From: Sphingobacterium kitahiroshimense
Lineage (GTDB): Bacteria > Bacteroidota > Bacteroidia > Sphingobacteriales > Sphingobacteriaceae
DNA: 64,000 nucleotides
NCBI RefSeq assembly: GCF_025961315.1
Contig: NZ_JAOQNK010000001.1
Coordinates: 3,720,001 to 3,784,000, forward strand
Direction of reading: 5' to 3'
Part shown: positions 1-9,069 of the stretch, piece by piece
Layout: every line of letters begins with the position of its first letter
How positions within the stretch are numbered: the first letter of the stretch is position 1
The notes under the pieces: model-generated
Databases searched by the model: none
What the model was told of the DNA's origin: nothing
Seen by the model: only the letters and a program-made list of their open reading frames with translations
Translations under genes and position numbers: made by a program

Positions 1-963
1 ATGAGAGAAGCATCATTCATCGAGCGAAATAAGGAAAAATGGTTGTCAATTGAAAATAATTTATCCATTCATGTTGATGTTAATCCCGATGAACTGGCGT
101 CAAATTATATTGAACTCACCAATGACTTAGCCTATGCACAAACTTTCTATCCAGAAAGTAGGACAAAAGATTATTTAAATGAGTTGGCCATTTTAGCACA
201 TCAAAAAATATATAAAGATCAGAAAGCTTCTGAAAATAAACTTAAGCATTTTTTTTCATATGAAATACCTTATGCTGTTTGGGAAATGCGGCGGCCGTTG
301 TTGTTTTCTTTTTTGATTTTTCTTTTGGCGAGCATTATTGGGTTTTTATCTGCTCACTATGATGAAAATTTTGTGCGGTTAATTTTAGGAGATGCCTATG
401 TCGATCAGTCCATTGATAATATCCGAAAAGGGGATCCTGCTGCCATTTATGCATCAGGGAATAATTTTGGATCTGCACTAGCGATCACCATTAATAATGT
501 AAGGGTAGCTTTTTTAGCTTTTACGTTTGGTGTTTTTTTTAGTGTGGGAACGGGTTATATTCTTTTCTCTAACGGTATCATGTTAGGTGCATTTCATTAT
601 ATGTTTTATGAATACGGGGTTTTACAAAAGGCGATGTCTGCCATTTGGATACACGGAACTATAGAAATTTCTGTTATTATCATAGCAGGAGGTTGTGGTT
701 TAATGTTAGGTAATAGTTTCTTGTTCCCAAAATCATATAGTAGAATGGAAGCCTTTATTCGAGCGGCAAAATTATCAATGAAGGTTTTAGCGAGTACAAT
801 TCCATTTTTTATACTTGCTGGTACATTAGAGGGGTTTGTTACCCGTTACTATCATATTTCTATGACCATGTGCTTGCTGATCATAATAATTACATTGGTG
901 ATGATTTTATATTATTATATTCTACGTCCTTTTCAATTAGCTAAAATCAATCAATGGAAATAA
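1..963 (+). CDS. SpoIIM-like (stage II sporulation protein M family) membrane protein
   Basis: A 320-residue multi-pass membrane protein of the SpoIIM/DUF95 family. The soluble N-terminal third (about residues 1-95) is followed by roughly five hydrophobic segments near 98-119, 165-190, 218-236, 261-280 and 292-312. Bacteroidota do not sporulate, so the family name does not give the function here. The N-terminus (MREASFIERNKEKW) looks like a genuine family start, so the gene is probably complete although it begins at the first base of the window. Its TAA overlaps the next start by 10 nt, and it leads a tightly coupled run with DUF4129, DUF4350, MoxR and DUF58 genes, a recurring arrangement in this phylum. 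Function is unknown; a membrane platform for the MoxR ATPase is an inference. Confidence 0.85.
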   Translation: MREASFIERNKEKWLSIENNLSIHVDVNPDELASNYIELTNDLAYAQTFYPESRTKDYLNELAILAHQKIYKDQKASENKLKHFFSYEIPYAVWEMRRPLLFSFLIFLLASIIGFLSAHYDENFVRLILGDAYVDQSIDNIRKGDPAAIYASGNNFGSALAITINNVRVAFLAFTFGVFFSVGTGYILFSNGIMLGAFHYMFYEYGVLQKAMSAIWIHGTIEISVIIIAGGCGLMLGNSFLFPKSYSRMEAFIRAAKLSMKVLASTIPFFILAGTLEGFVTRYYHISMTMCLLIIIITLVMILYYYILRPFQLAKINQWK

Positions 964-1868
964 ATTTCGAATTTCAGAAGGAACGTAAAATTGGCGATTT
1001 TTTACAGAGTTTTATCGATTTGTTAAAAATTGTTTTGGGTCATTTTGTCGGAACAGTTTTTAGTGTTTCTATTATACCCTTGAGTATCACGACAATCCTC
1101 TATTACTATTTATCTACAAAAATTACATTTTCATCCGAAAGTGATTCCTTTGAAGATCTTAACGTGTACTTATGGGTAAGTCTTCTGTGTGTTACTATCC
1201 TATTATTAGGATTATACATTTACGGTATCTGCATCGAATATTTTATTTTATTGAAGAATCAAAAAAATACGGACTTTACAGGTAGAGATTTATTGAACGC
1301 ATTTCGAAACCACATCGGTATGTACGTGAAGTTTTTCTTCGCGTCTATGTTGGTCGTCTTAATAATTGGTATTCCCGCGGGAATAGCTATGATTATTCTC
1401 ATGTTTATTCCTTTGTTTGGCAGCTTTGCGATTGGAATCTTATTTTCAATAATTGGATTGTGGTTTTTCTGCTCGTTCTTGTTTTATCGGGAAGGATATT
1501 TTTCTTTGACGACGACTTTTTTAGAGACATTTAATGTCATTCGAAAGAATATTGTTCAATATGGTATTGCCACTTATATTGTTAGTTTCATTTTTCAAGT
1601 AGTCATGATGATGTTGACTTTCATTCCAGGATTAATCATCGGGCTAATTTCCTATAATTTCTTGGAATTTGATAGCTCTTTTTTCGATGGATCTTTTGGG
1701 AAAATGTTAATGACCATAGGAGCGCTCCTTGTAACTCTTCTGACAATTTTTTTATATATGGGAGGTGTTCTGGCAAATGGGATCATCTACGAAACGGCGA
1801 AAGATTTTAAATATGGCGATCGTATCTATGCGATGATTGCAAATTTGGGAGGGAAAAATGATGAATAG
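954..1868 (+). CDS. multi-pass membrane protein of the MoxR/DUF58 operon
   Basis: A 304-residue, very hydrophobic protein with about six predicted membrane segments (near residues 27-50, 72-96, 125-150, 152-178, 205-230 and 255-280). I do not recognise a named domain with certainty; similar proteins, sometimes assigned to DUF4013-like groups, sit at this place in Bacteroidota operons of this type. The start lies inside the end of the SpoIIM-like gene, and the stop overlaps the following DUF4129 gene, which suggests translational coupling. A role in the same membrane assembly as its neighbours is inferred from context only. Confidence 0.75.
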   Translation: MEINFEFQKERKIGDFLQSFIDLLKIVLGHFVGTVFSVSIIPLSITTILYYYLSTKITFSSESDSFEDLNVYLWVSLLCVTILLLGLYIYGICIEYFILLKNQKNTDFTGRDLLNAFRNHIGMYVKFFFASMLVVLIIGIPAGIAMIILMFIPLFGSFAIGILFSIIGLWFFCSFLFYREGYFSLTTTFLETFNVIRKNIVQYGIATYIVSFIFQVVMMMLTFIPGLIIGLISYNFLEFDSSFFDGSFGKMLMTIGALLVTLLTIFLYMGGVLANGIIYETAKDFKYGDRIYAMIANLGGKNDE

Positions 1869-2652
1869 ATATTTTTTTGTTATTCTTTTATTTTTCACGA
1901 CAGCTAGCTATGCAAATAAAGACTCTATGCGTATGGCTATGCCGAGTATAGATACATTAAAGCAAAGTCGCGTCGATATTTGGAACAAGAATTTGTTTCA
2001 GGAAATTCCGAAAGATAATCGTGCTGCTACAGTAACGATTACAGATTATAAAAGTGTCTTGGATCGCTATCAATCCGAAGAGTTTATCTATTCTGAGAAT
2101 ATTAAAGATAAAATTGGTTTTTTTGATCGTTTAATGACCCGTTTCAATCGTTGGCTAAGCAGTTTGATGCCCAATTCTTCTTTTAATTATAATGAAGAGT
2201 TTTTCTATTTCTTAGGAATATTAGGTTTAGCGGTATTGATTTATATCTTTTATAAATTAATTTATTCAAGGGATAGCTTCTTTAGAAAAGACAATAAAGA
2301 GCCTGAAACAGAGGGTGTTCAAAATTTGGGGTATGTAGAGAAGAATTTGATGAATACTGATTTAAAGCCCTATCTCGTTGATTCGATTAAGGATAGAAAT
2401 TATACACTCGCTATTCGTTATATGCAATTGTTAAATATTCAAAAACTAGCACATGCTCATGTGATCAAGTGGAAGTATAGTAAAACAAATAATGATTTTG
2501 CAAATGAAATTTCAGACTCAGTTTTAAAAAATGAGTTTATTAAATGCACTCGGGTGTTTGAATATGTTTGGTTTGGTGATTTTAATTTAACTGCTGCCGA
2601 TTTTGAGCGTTATCAACAAGATTTTAAAAATTTTCAATCTAAAATCTCATGA
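1858..2652 (+). CDS. DUF4129 domain-containing membrane protein
   Basis: I place the start at the ATG at 1858 (another ATG follows at 1861). It directly precedes a signal-like stretch (MNRYFFVILLFFTTASYA), and a purine-rich GGGAGGG lies just upstream; an in-frame ATG at 1837 would put charged residues before it. The product is about 264 residues: N-terminal signal or anchor, a soluble region, one membrane segment near residues 117-136, and a cytoplasmic C-terminal DUF4129-type helical domain with the typical ending around WFGDFNLTAADFERYQQDF. It overlaps both neighbours by a few bases. DUF4129 proteins commonly accompany DUF58, MoxR and transglutaminase-like genes; their biochemical role is not established. 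Confidence 0.82.
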   Translation: MMNRYFFVILLFFTTASYANKDSMRMAMPSIDTLKQSRVDIWNKNLFQEIPKDNRAATVTITDYKSVLDRYQSEEFIYSENIKDKIGFFDRLMTRFNRWLSSLMPNSSFNYNEEFFYFLGILGLAVLIYIFYKLIYSRDSFFRKDNKEPETEGVQNLGYVEKNLMNTDLKPYLVDSIKDRNYTLAIRYMQLLNIQKLAHAHVIKWKYSKTNNDFANEISDSVLKNEFIKCTRVFEYVWFGDFNLTAADFERYQQDFKNFQSKIS

Positions 2653-3848
2653 AAGGCTCGTTAAAATTTAGCGTATTTATTTTTACAATTGTATTTGGTG
2701 CAATTGGTATCATTGATCTAACGAGTAAGAAACCTATTATTTGGGACAGAACATTTGATCAAAAAGATAAAAATCCCTTCGGACTTTATGTGACCCATGA
2801 AGAGCTTCCACATATGTTTGACAAACAGGCGAAGGTTATCGATATTAAAGAAGATCTATTTACCTACTTTGAATCAGACAATAGACTTAATGCTCCAAAA
2901 GAACAGCTGTTGTTTATTTCAGAAGCGTTTGACCTTGGTGATGCTGTTAATAATCGCATATTAAAATTCGCGACAAATGGCGGCAAAGTTTTTATTGCTG
3001 CCGAGCAGATCAATCAAAAATTATTAGATACGTTACAGGTTGATTATGAATACTTCTATGATAATCAAGATGATATTGAGGAAGAAATAAAAGTTGAGCT
3101 TACCCAAGATGGGATACCTATTTCTTTTAATAAGAGTACTTTGGATTATTCGTTCACCAAACTACCAAAGTCTGCAACGATCTTAGGTGGTTTGCGCTAT
3201 AAGGAACATTTGTTGCCGAACTTTATTTCTTTAAAAATAGGTAAAGGGAGCATCATGCTACATATTACACCCGAGTTATTTGGTAATTATTATTTGTTGA
3301 ACAATCAAAAGCAATATCAATATGTCGCCAGAGCTTTTAGCTATTTGGATGGACAGACTATTGGGTGGTATGATTTTAAGAGTAAATATAATGAATCGAA
3401 AACACCGCTTCGTGTTCTGTTAAATCATATGGGATTGAGACAAGCATGGTATTTATTGCTAGTCAGCTTATTATTGTTTTTAATTTTTAAGAGCAGAAGA
3501 GAGCAGCGCGCTGTTAAAACAGTTCTTCCAGAACCTAATTTGTCTAAGCAGTTCTGTGAAACCATTGCAACATTATATTATGAAAATGGTTCTCCGGAAA
3601 ATATGGTTCACAAAAAGATTGATTATTTTTTACATGATATTCGCAAAAAATTTCATGTTGATACATTACTTATTCATGAAGAAGAATTTTTAGAGAACTT
3701 GTCTGAACGCTCTGGTGTATCAAAAGAAATAACAGCAGAAATGATTCAATTGATAACACAATGCCAAAAAGGAAGTCATTTTACAGAACAGGATTTAAGA
3801 AATGTCAATACTAAAATAGAAGAATTTAAAGTTAAAGCAGAAATGTAA
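2649..3848 (+). CDS. DUF4350 domain-containing membrane protein
   Basis: A 399-residue protein with an N-terminal hydrophobic segment (about residues 8-25), a large extracytoplasmic domain of DUF4350 type that resembles a glutamine-amidotransferase-like fold in known families, a second membrane segment near 266-283, and a charged cytoplasmic helical tail. It starts 4 nt before the DUF4129 stop and ends 1 nt into the MoxR gene, so the whole run is probably one translationally coupled transcript. No catalytic triad is evident to me. Function is unknown; context suggests an envelope or stress complex served by the MoxR ATPase. Confidence 0.8.
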   Translation: MKGSLKFSVFIFTIVFGAIGIIDLTSKKPIIWDRTFDQKDKNPFGLYVTHEELPHMFDKQAKVIDIKEDLFTYFESDNRLNAPKEQLLFISEAFDLGDAVNNRILKFATNGGKVFIAAEQINQKLLDTLQVDYEYFYDNQDDIEEEIKVELTQDGIPISFNKSTLDYSFTKLPKSATILGGLRYKEHLLPNFISLKIGKGSIMLHITPELFGNYYLLNNQKQYQYVARAFSYLDGQTIGWYDFKSKYNESKTPLRVLLNHMGLRQAWYLLLVSLLLFLIFKSRREQRAVKTVLPEPNLSKQFCETIATLYYENGSPENMVHKKIDYFLHDIRKKFHVDTLLIHEEEFLENLSERSGVSKEITAEMIQLITQCQKGSHFTEQDLRNVNTKIEEFKVKAEM

Positions 3849-4837
3849 TGAGTGAATTTGAAAAATATATGCCTTTTGAGAATCGTTTAGATTTGACGGT
3901 TCTATATGATAAAATGGCAGCTGTAAAAGCTGAAGTAAAGAAAGTGATTGTTGGTCAGGATCAACTCTTGGATATGCTATTGATTTCGATCCTAGCATCA
4001 GGTCACTCTTTGATTGAAGGTTTGCCTGGAGTGGCGAAGACATTATCTGCGAAATTGGTTTCAAAAACAATTGCTAGTGATTTCAAACGAATTCAGTTTA
4101 CACCGGATTTAATGCCTTCAGATGTCACAGGTTCTTCTATTTTGGATTTAAAGACGAATGAATTTATTTTTAAGAGAGGACCTATTTTTGCGAATATCAT
4201 CTTAATTGATGAAATAAATCGTTCTCCTGCCAAAACTCAGGCATCTTTATTTGAATCTATGGCCGAACGCCAGGTGACAGTTGATGGGGAAACTTATTTT
4301 TTACCGACCCCGTTTATTGTATTTGCAACACAAAATCCAATTGAGCACGAAGGAACTTATCGACTTCCAGAGGCACAATTAGATCGTTTTCTTTTTAAAA
4401 TAGATGTTCATTACCCTGATCAAGAACAGGAGTTGTTGATTTTAAAGGAGCATCACTTACAAAAGGCGCAAGATAAAGAAGCGTTGGTTCAACAGGTTGT
4501 GTCTTCGCAAGAAATTGCTGATTTTCAGCGTTTGATCAAATCCATATATGTACATGATGAAATTTTGGTTTATATCGCTCATTTAATTTCTAAGACCAGA
4601 AACAATCCTAATTTGACATTAGGTGCATCACCTCGAGCTTCAATTGCTATTTTGGAATCTGCTAAAGCTTCAGCAGCACTAAATGGTCGTGATTTTGTCA
4701 CACCTGAAGATATTAAAAAAGTTGCTTTTGCGGTTTTAGGACACCGTGTTATGCTGACTCCTGAGAAGGAAATGGAAGGTTTCACAACAGATTACATTAT
4801 TGATCAAATCATTGCTAGTATAGAAATTCCGAGATAA
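3848..4837 (+). CDS. MoxR-family AAA+ ATPase
   Basis: A 329-residue AAA+ ATPase of the MoxR class. Walker A is GLPGVAKT at residues 58-65, Walker B is LIDE at 119-122, and a sensor-1 ATQNP is at 160-164, followed by the PEAQLDRF arginine-finger region near 174-181. A C-terminal helical lid (AAA_lid) follows. MoxR proteins act as chaperone-like ATPases that mature or load partners, often vWA or DUF58 proteins. The DUF58 gene begins at the last base of this gene, which supports a functional pair. The specific substrate in Bacteroidota is unknown. Confidence 0.93.
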   Translation: MSEFEKYMPFENRLDLTVLYDKMAAVKAEVKKVIVGQDQLLDMLLISILASGHSLIEGLPGVAKTLSAKLVSKTIASDFKRIQFTPDLMPSDVTGSSILDLKTNEFIFKRGPIFANIILIDEINRSPAKTQASLFESMAERQVTVDGETYFLPTPFIVFATQNPIEHEGTYRLPEAQLDRFLFKIDVHYPDQEQELLILKEHHLQKAQDKEALVQQVVSSQEIADFQRLIKSIYVHDEILVYIAHLISKTRNNPNLTLGASPRASIAILESAKASAALNGRDFVTPEDIKKVAFAVLGHRVMLTPEKEMEGFTTDYIIDQIIASIEIPR

Positions 4838-6165
4838 TGAAGAAGCTCAAACAACTGTATTTCACAAATCGATTTTTTTATGGTCTGCTGACCATTGCAA
4901 CATTTTTTGTTATTTCATTTTTTGTGAAAGTGTTGTTTATTCCTGTAGCTATTCTTTTTTGGATCTTAACTGCCGTGATGATCTGGGATTTGATATTCTT
5001 ATTTTCTGGTAAAGGGAATGTTTCTGTGATACGGAATTATCCAGAAAAATTTTCTAATGGTGACGAAAACCCACTTATTATCAGAGCCGAAAGTCGGTAT
5101 CCCCGTCGGATATTCGTTCGTATATTAGAAGAATTTCCAGTGGAATTACAGGTTCGAGATAAAGATTTTGAAATTACATTATCCCCTTTTTTAGAAAAGG
5201 AAATTCATTATAGTCTGAAATTGACACGTCGGGGTATTTATTCTTTTGGAAAATGTTGTGCTATGGCTCGTTTTTTGGGTTTTTTTGAAAGAAGGTTTGC
5301 AACAAATGATACCTTAAGCATTCCATGTTATCCTTCTTTTATTCAATTACGTAAATATCAGCTTTTAGCCACGACCAACAGGTTGAATGAAATGGGTGTT
5401 AAGCGTATTCGAAGAATTGGTGCAGCCATGGAGTTTGATCATGTGCGTGATTATGTGCAAGGAGATGATTACAGAAGGATGAATTGGAAGGCTTCAGCCA
5501 AAGTTAAGAAATTGATGATAAATCAATTTGAAGAAGAAAAATCACAACCCATTTATAGTTTCATTGATACTGGACGAGCGATGCGTATGCCGTTTGAAGA
5601 GATGACATTATTGGATTATTCCATTAATGCTACTTTAGTTTTATCTAATGCGGCTATTTTGAAACATGATCGTGCAGGGATGCTTACTTTTTCAAAAGAG
5701 ATCGGTAATCAGGTTGTTGCAGAGAAGCGTAATAATCAAATGATGCGGATTTCAGAGGCACTCTATCATATTCAAACCGAATTTCAGGAGTCTGAATTTG
5801 GCAATTTATATACTTACGCGAATAAACATATTAATAAACGTTCTCTTATCTTTATTTACACAAATTTCGAAACTTTGGATGCTCTAAATAGGCAGTTAGC
5901 TTATTTAAAAATGCTCAACCGTTCTCATATCGTAGTAATTGTCGTATTTCAAAATACAGAATTGGATGAACTCGCGAAAAGTTCGCCTTACAGGACGATT
6001 GAAATATATAACCAAATTATTGCTGAAAAATTCATTTATGAGAAAAATCTCATTATTCAAGAATTGCATAGAAACGGAATTCAAACAATTTATACAGCAC
6101 CAGAAAATCTAACCATCAATTCGATTAACAAATACTTAGAGATTAAAGCACGAGGTCTTATCTAA
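4837..6165 (+). CDS. DUF58 domain-containing protein
   Basis: A 442-residue protein with two N-terminal membrane segments (about residues 14-33 and 36-57), a beta-rich central region and the diagnostic DUF58 motif GDDYRRMNWKASAK at 209-222. The following region resembles a von Willebrand A-like fold, but the position of the usual metal-binding DxSxS reads DTGRA (244-248), so classical metal binding is doubtful. It overlaps the MoxR stop by one base. It is the last gene of the operon and ends about 30 bp before a strong palindrome that can terminate transcription from both sides. Confidence 0.88.
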   Translation: MKKLKQLYFTNRFFYGLLTIATFFVISFFVKVLFIPVAILFWILTAVMIWDLIFLFSGKGNVSVIRNYPEKFSNGDENPLIIRAESRYPRRIFVRILEEFPVELQVRDKDFEITLSPFLEKEIHYSLKLTRRGIYSFGKCCAMARFLGFFERRFATNDTLSIPCYPSFIQLRKYQLLATTNRLNEMGVKRIRRIGAAMEFDHVRDYVQGDDYRRMNWKASAKVKKLMINQFEEEKSQPIYSFIDTGRAMRMPFEEMTLLDYSINATLVLSNAAILKHDRAGMLTFSKEIGNQVVAEKRNNQMMRISEALYHIQTEFQESEFGNLYTYANKHINKRSLIFIYTNFETLDALNRQLAYLKMLNRSHIVVIVVFQNTELDELAKSSPYRTIEIYNQIIAEKFIYEKNLIIQELHRNGIQTIYTAPENLTINSINKYLEIKARGLI

Positions 6166-6194
6166 TCAGTCTGTAGAGAGATTAAACTACCATA

Positions 6195-6246
6195 TCATAA
6201 AAACACAGCAGGCTCATCATATGATGAGCCTGCTGTGTTTTTATGA
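6195..6246. terminator. bidirectional terminator, perfect palindrome
   Basis: A 52-bp perfect palindrome: two 26-nt arms meeting at 6220/6221 with no spacer. Its ends carry A-runs and T-runs (AAAAACACAGCAGGCTC and its complement). It lies between the convergent DUF58 gene and metK and would form a GC-containing hairpin followed by U residues on either strand. Confidence 0.85.
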
Positions 6247-6266
6247 GTGTAGCCAAATTTAAATGA

Positions 6267-7520
6267 CTATAAACCAAAAGCTGTCTTTACCTTATCAATA
6301 AAGTCCAGTTTTTCCCAAGTAAATAGCTCAACTTCAACTGTTTTTTTATCACCGTTAGAATTTTCAAATTCTTTCGTTACAGTTTTTGGGGTTCTACCCA
6401 TATGTCCATATGCTGCGGTTTCCGAATAAATTGGGTTTCTTAGGCCTAACCTGGTTTCAATACCGTAAGGAGTCATGTCAAAAATTTCAGTGATTTTATC
6501 GGCAATTTGACTATCGTTTAATTCCACTTTGCTTGTTCCATAGGTATTGACATAAATTCCCATAGGATCTTTTACACCAATCGCATAAGAAATCTGAACT
6601 AAAATTTCATCTGCAATACCTGCGGCAACTAAGTTTTTAGCGATGTGACGTGTTGCATAAGCAGCAGAACGGTCTACTTTTGACGGATCTTTTCCTGAAA
6701 AAGCTCCACCGCCATGTGCACCTTTACCACCGTATGTATCAACAATAATTTTGCGACCTGTCAGACCGGTATCACCATGTGGTCCACCAATAACAAATTT
6801 TCCTGTTGGGTTAATATGAAACTTGATATCACCATTAAATAATTCTTGCAGTTCAGGTTTTAATTGTGCTTTCACCCTTGGGATTAAGATATTTTTAATA
6901 TCAGCTGTAATTTTTTCACGCATCTCTTCTTCTGATGAAAAATCATCGTGTTGTGTAGAGATCACTATGGTGTCGATACGTGCTGGTTTATGATCTTCCG
7001 TATATTCTAACGTTACTTGTGATTTAGCATCAGGGCGTAAATAAGTAATTTCCTTATTTTCACGACGTAATGCCGCTAATTCATAAAGTAAGCGATGCGA
7101 TAAATCTAAGGCCAGTGGCATATAGTTATCCGTTTCATTGCTTGCATATCCAAACATGATTCCTTGATCGCCGGCACCTTGATCTTGCTTTGCCTTACGG
7201 TCTACACCCTGATTAATATCTGCCGACTGTTCATGGATAGCTGATAATACACCACATGAATTTGCTTCAAACATATATTCAGACTTGGTATAACCAATGC
7301 GCTCTATTACTGCACGTGTTATTTTTTGAACATCTAAATATATTTTTGATTTCACTTCACCTGCAAGCACAACCTGTCCCGTTGTAACCAAAGTTTCGAT
7401 TGCAACGCGTGCATCTTCGTCCCAAGCTAAAAAATTGTCAATCAGTGCATCTGAGATTTGATCAGCAATTTTGTCTGGATGTCCTTCTGAAACAGATTCG
7501 GACGTAAATAAGTAAGCCAT
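6267..7520 (-). CDS. metK: S-adenosylmethionine synthase
   Basis: MetK makes S-adenosylmethionine from methionine and ATP, with release of phosphate and pyrophosphate, in the cytoplasm. The 417-residue product has the expected length and the family signatures: SVSEGHPDKIADQISDA near the N-terminus (ATP and metal binding), GDQGIMFGYA near 118-127, and the glycine-rich GGGAFSGKDPSKVDRSAAY near 270-290. It is a single-gene unit divergent from the lipid kinase, with a 311-bp upstream spacer in which I do not recognise a SAM riboswitch. It ends against the bidirectional palindrome shared with the DUF58 operon. Confidence 0.98.
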   Translation of the reverse strand: MAYLFTSESVSEGHPDKIADQISDALIDNFLAWDEDARVAIETLVTTGQVVLAGEVKSKIYLDVQKITRAVIERIGYTKSEYMFEANSCGVLSAIHEQSADINQGVDRKAKQDQGAGDQGIMFGYASNETDNYMPLALDLSHRLLYELAALRRENKEITYLRPDAKSQVTLEYTEDHKPARIDTIVISTQHDDFSSEEEMREKITADIKNILIPRVKAQLKPELQELFNGDIKFHINPTGKFVIGGPHGDTGLTGRKIIVDTYGGKGAHGGGAFSGKDPSKVDRSAAYATRHIAKNLVAAGIADEILVQISYAIGVKDPMGIYVNTYGTSKVELNDSQIADKITEIFDMTPYGIETRLGLRNPIYSETAAYGHMGRTPKTVTKEFENSNGDKKTVEVELFTWEKLDFIDKVKTAFGL

Positions 7521-7831
7521 ATTACCTTTTTTAATATTATATTATAAGGATTTGCGAGGAGAGGTTATTTCAATAGAAAAGTACTAAATAGCCTTGCTAT
7601 ATGATGGTTTTAGCACTTTTTTACTGTGGTTGCAATCTCCTGTTATATTCTCATTAAGAATATACTACGCAAATCAGTCCACATTTTTATTGTCGACACA
7701 AAACTACAATACTTTCTGTTAAGTTTAAAGATTTCTTGTAGAATAGTTTAAAATAGCTGGATCAATTTCAATGGTATTTAAGAATTTTGACATTGTTTCA
7801 AGAAATTAGTGAATAAGCGTATATTTGATTT
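7521..7831. other. divergent intergenic region, metK / lipid kinase
   Basis: This 311-bp spacer carries the 5' ends of two divergent units. Visible elements are an imperfect inverted repeat at about 7577-7621 (AAAAGTACTAAA against TTTTAGCACTTTT), a short hairpin around 7636-7654 (ATATTC and GAATAT), a -7-like CAAAACTA at 7699-7706 (minus strand TAGTTTTG, without a clear -33 TTG), and TATATTTG at 7820-7827, 4 nt before the lipid kinase ATG. The metK leader could be about 180 nt, long enough for RNA-based control, but I cannot assign a known riboswitch class. Confidence 0.4.
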
Positions 7832-8710
7832 ATGGGAGAACGTAAACAAATACTGTTTGTTATCAATCCGATTTCGGGAGGGAAGCGCAAAACATCTTTT
7901 AAGAAGCAGGTGTTGGATGTGCTTGATTTACAAAAGTTTGATCCTACTTTTCAGGAAACATCCTATGCAAATCATGCGTACGAAATTGGTTTGCGAGCTG
8001 TTGAAGAAAAGTACGATGCAGTGATAGCAGTAGGAGGCGATGGAACAATAAATGAGTTAGGATCGGCATTAGCAGAGAGCGGTATACCCTTAGGTATTGT
8101 TCCTGAAGGTTCAGGTAATGGGCTTGCCTTGTATCTTGGTATTCCCTTAAATGAGACTGCTGCAATTCGTCGAATAAATCGATTTGAATTTGTAGAGGTG
8201 GATTGTGGCACGATAAATAATAGAAAGTTTTTTAATATTGCTGGATTAGGTTTTGATGCATCTGTTAGCGAGAATTTCGCTAATGAGAATATACGTGGGC
8301 CTTTGGGATATTTGAAATCGGCAATAAACGTACTTAGTAAATATAAACCGTGCGATTATAAACTATGGATTGATGGTAAAGAGTACGAGCGTAAAGCTTT
8401 TATGATTTCTGTCGCCAATTCACCACAATATGGTAATAACGCTTATATCGCACCACAGGCATCAGTCAACGACGGGATATTAGATGTGTGTATTGTTCAT
8501 CAATTTCCAATGTACATCTTACCAAAAATGTTGTTTCATTTGTTTAATAAGTCAGCGGATCAGTCCGACTACGTCGAAATAATTCCGGGAAGAAATATTA
8601 AGATTGAAGCGATTGTAAAATCGGTTGTTCACATTGATGGTGAGCCAGTTGACTTGGGGTCGAGTCTTGATATTGGTATTATTCCTAAGGCATTGAAAGT
8701 TATTTGTTAA
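7832..8710 (+). CDS. diacylglycerol/lipid kinase family protein (YegS-like)
   Basis: A 292-residue protein of the diacylglycerol kinase catalytic family (YegS/BmrU group), which phosphorylates lipid alcohols such as diacylglycerol using ATP. The phosphate-binding INPISGGK lies at 11-18, the nucleotide-binding GGDGTINE at 68-75, and PEGSGNGLA at 91-99. The ATG at 7832 is needed to keep the conserved N-terminal strand. A -7-like TATATTTG ends only 4 nt before it, which would give an almost leaderless transcript. It overlaps or abuts the SUI1-family gene downstream. The exact lipid substrate cannot be told. Confidence 0.9.
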   Translation: MGERKQILFVINPISGGKRKTSFKKQVLDVLDLQKFDPTFQETSYANHAYEIGLRAVEEKYDAVIAVGGDGTINELGSALAESGIPLGIVPEGSGNGLALYLGIPLNETAAIRRINRFEFVEVDCGTINNRKFFNIAGLGFDASVSENFANENIRGPLGYLKSAINVLSKYKPCDYKLWIDGKEYERKAFMISVANSPQYGNNAYIAPQASVNDGILDVCIVHQFPMYILPKMLFHLFNKSADQSDYVEIIPGRNIKIEAIVKSVVHIDGEPVDLGSSLDIGIIPKALKVIC

Positions 8711-8718
8711 AAAAAGTT

Positions 8719-9069
8719 ATGAGTAAAAATAAGAAACAGCAGTATGAGGGCGTTGTATATTCAACAGATAACAGTTTTGAATATCAATTTTCAGAGTTAT
8801 TAGAGGACCTAGAAACACTTCCTAATCAAAAGCAACAGCTCAAAGTTCAATTGGATCGTAAGATGCGAAAAGGGAAAGTTGTCACACTCGTTACCGGATT
8901 TAAAGGTAAACAAGAAGACCTTGAAGCGTTATGTAAGTTTTTAAAACAGAAATGCGGTGTTGGAGGAAGTGCTAAAGATGCTGAAATAGTTGTACAGGGA
9001 GATTTTAAACAGAAAGTTGCTGATCTGTTACTTTCTGAGGGATACAAAGTAAAATTGGTGGGAGGTTAG
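8719..9069 (+). CDS. SUI1/eIF1-family translation factor (YciH-like)
   Basis: A 116-residue protein with a C-terminal SUI1 fold: basic GKVVTLVTGF followed by LCKFLKQKCGVGGSAKDAEIVVQGD, the hallmark of eIF1/YciH proteins. The start is set at the ATG at 8719; a TTG at 8704 in frame overlaps the lipid kinase stop and adds only five residues. Bacterial members are thought to affect the fidelity of initiation or stress translation, but their role is not settled. It is probably co-transcribed with the kinase. Confidence 0.9.
   Translation: MSKNKKQQYEGVVYSTDNSFEYQFSELLEDLETLPNQKQQLKVQLDRKMRKGKVVTLVTGFKGKQEDLEALCKFLKQKCGVGGSAKDAEIVVQGDFKQKVADLLLSEGYKVKLVGG

Noticed and set aside
7521..7831. SAM riboswitch upstream of metK
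   Set aside because: Hairpins are present, but I see no conserved SAM-binding core, so I do not call one.
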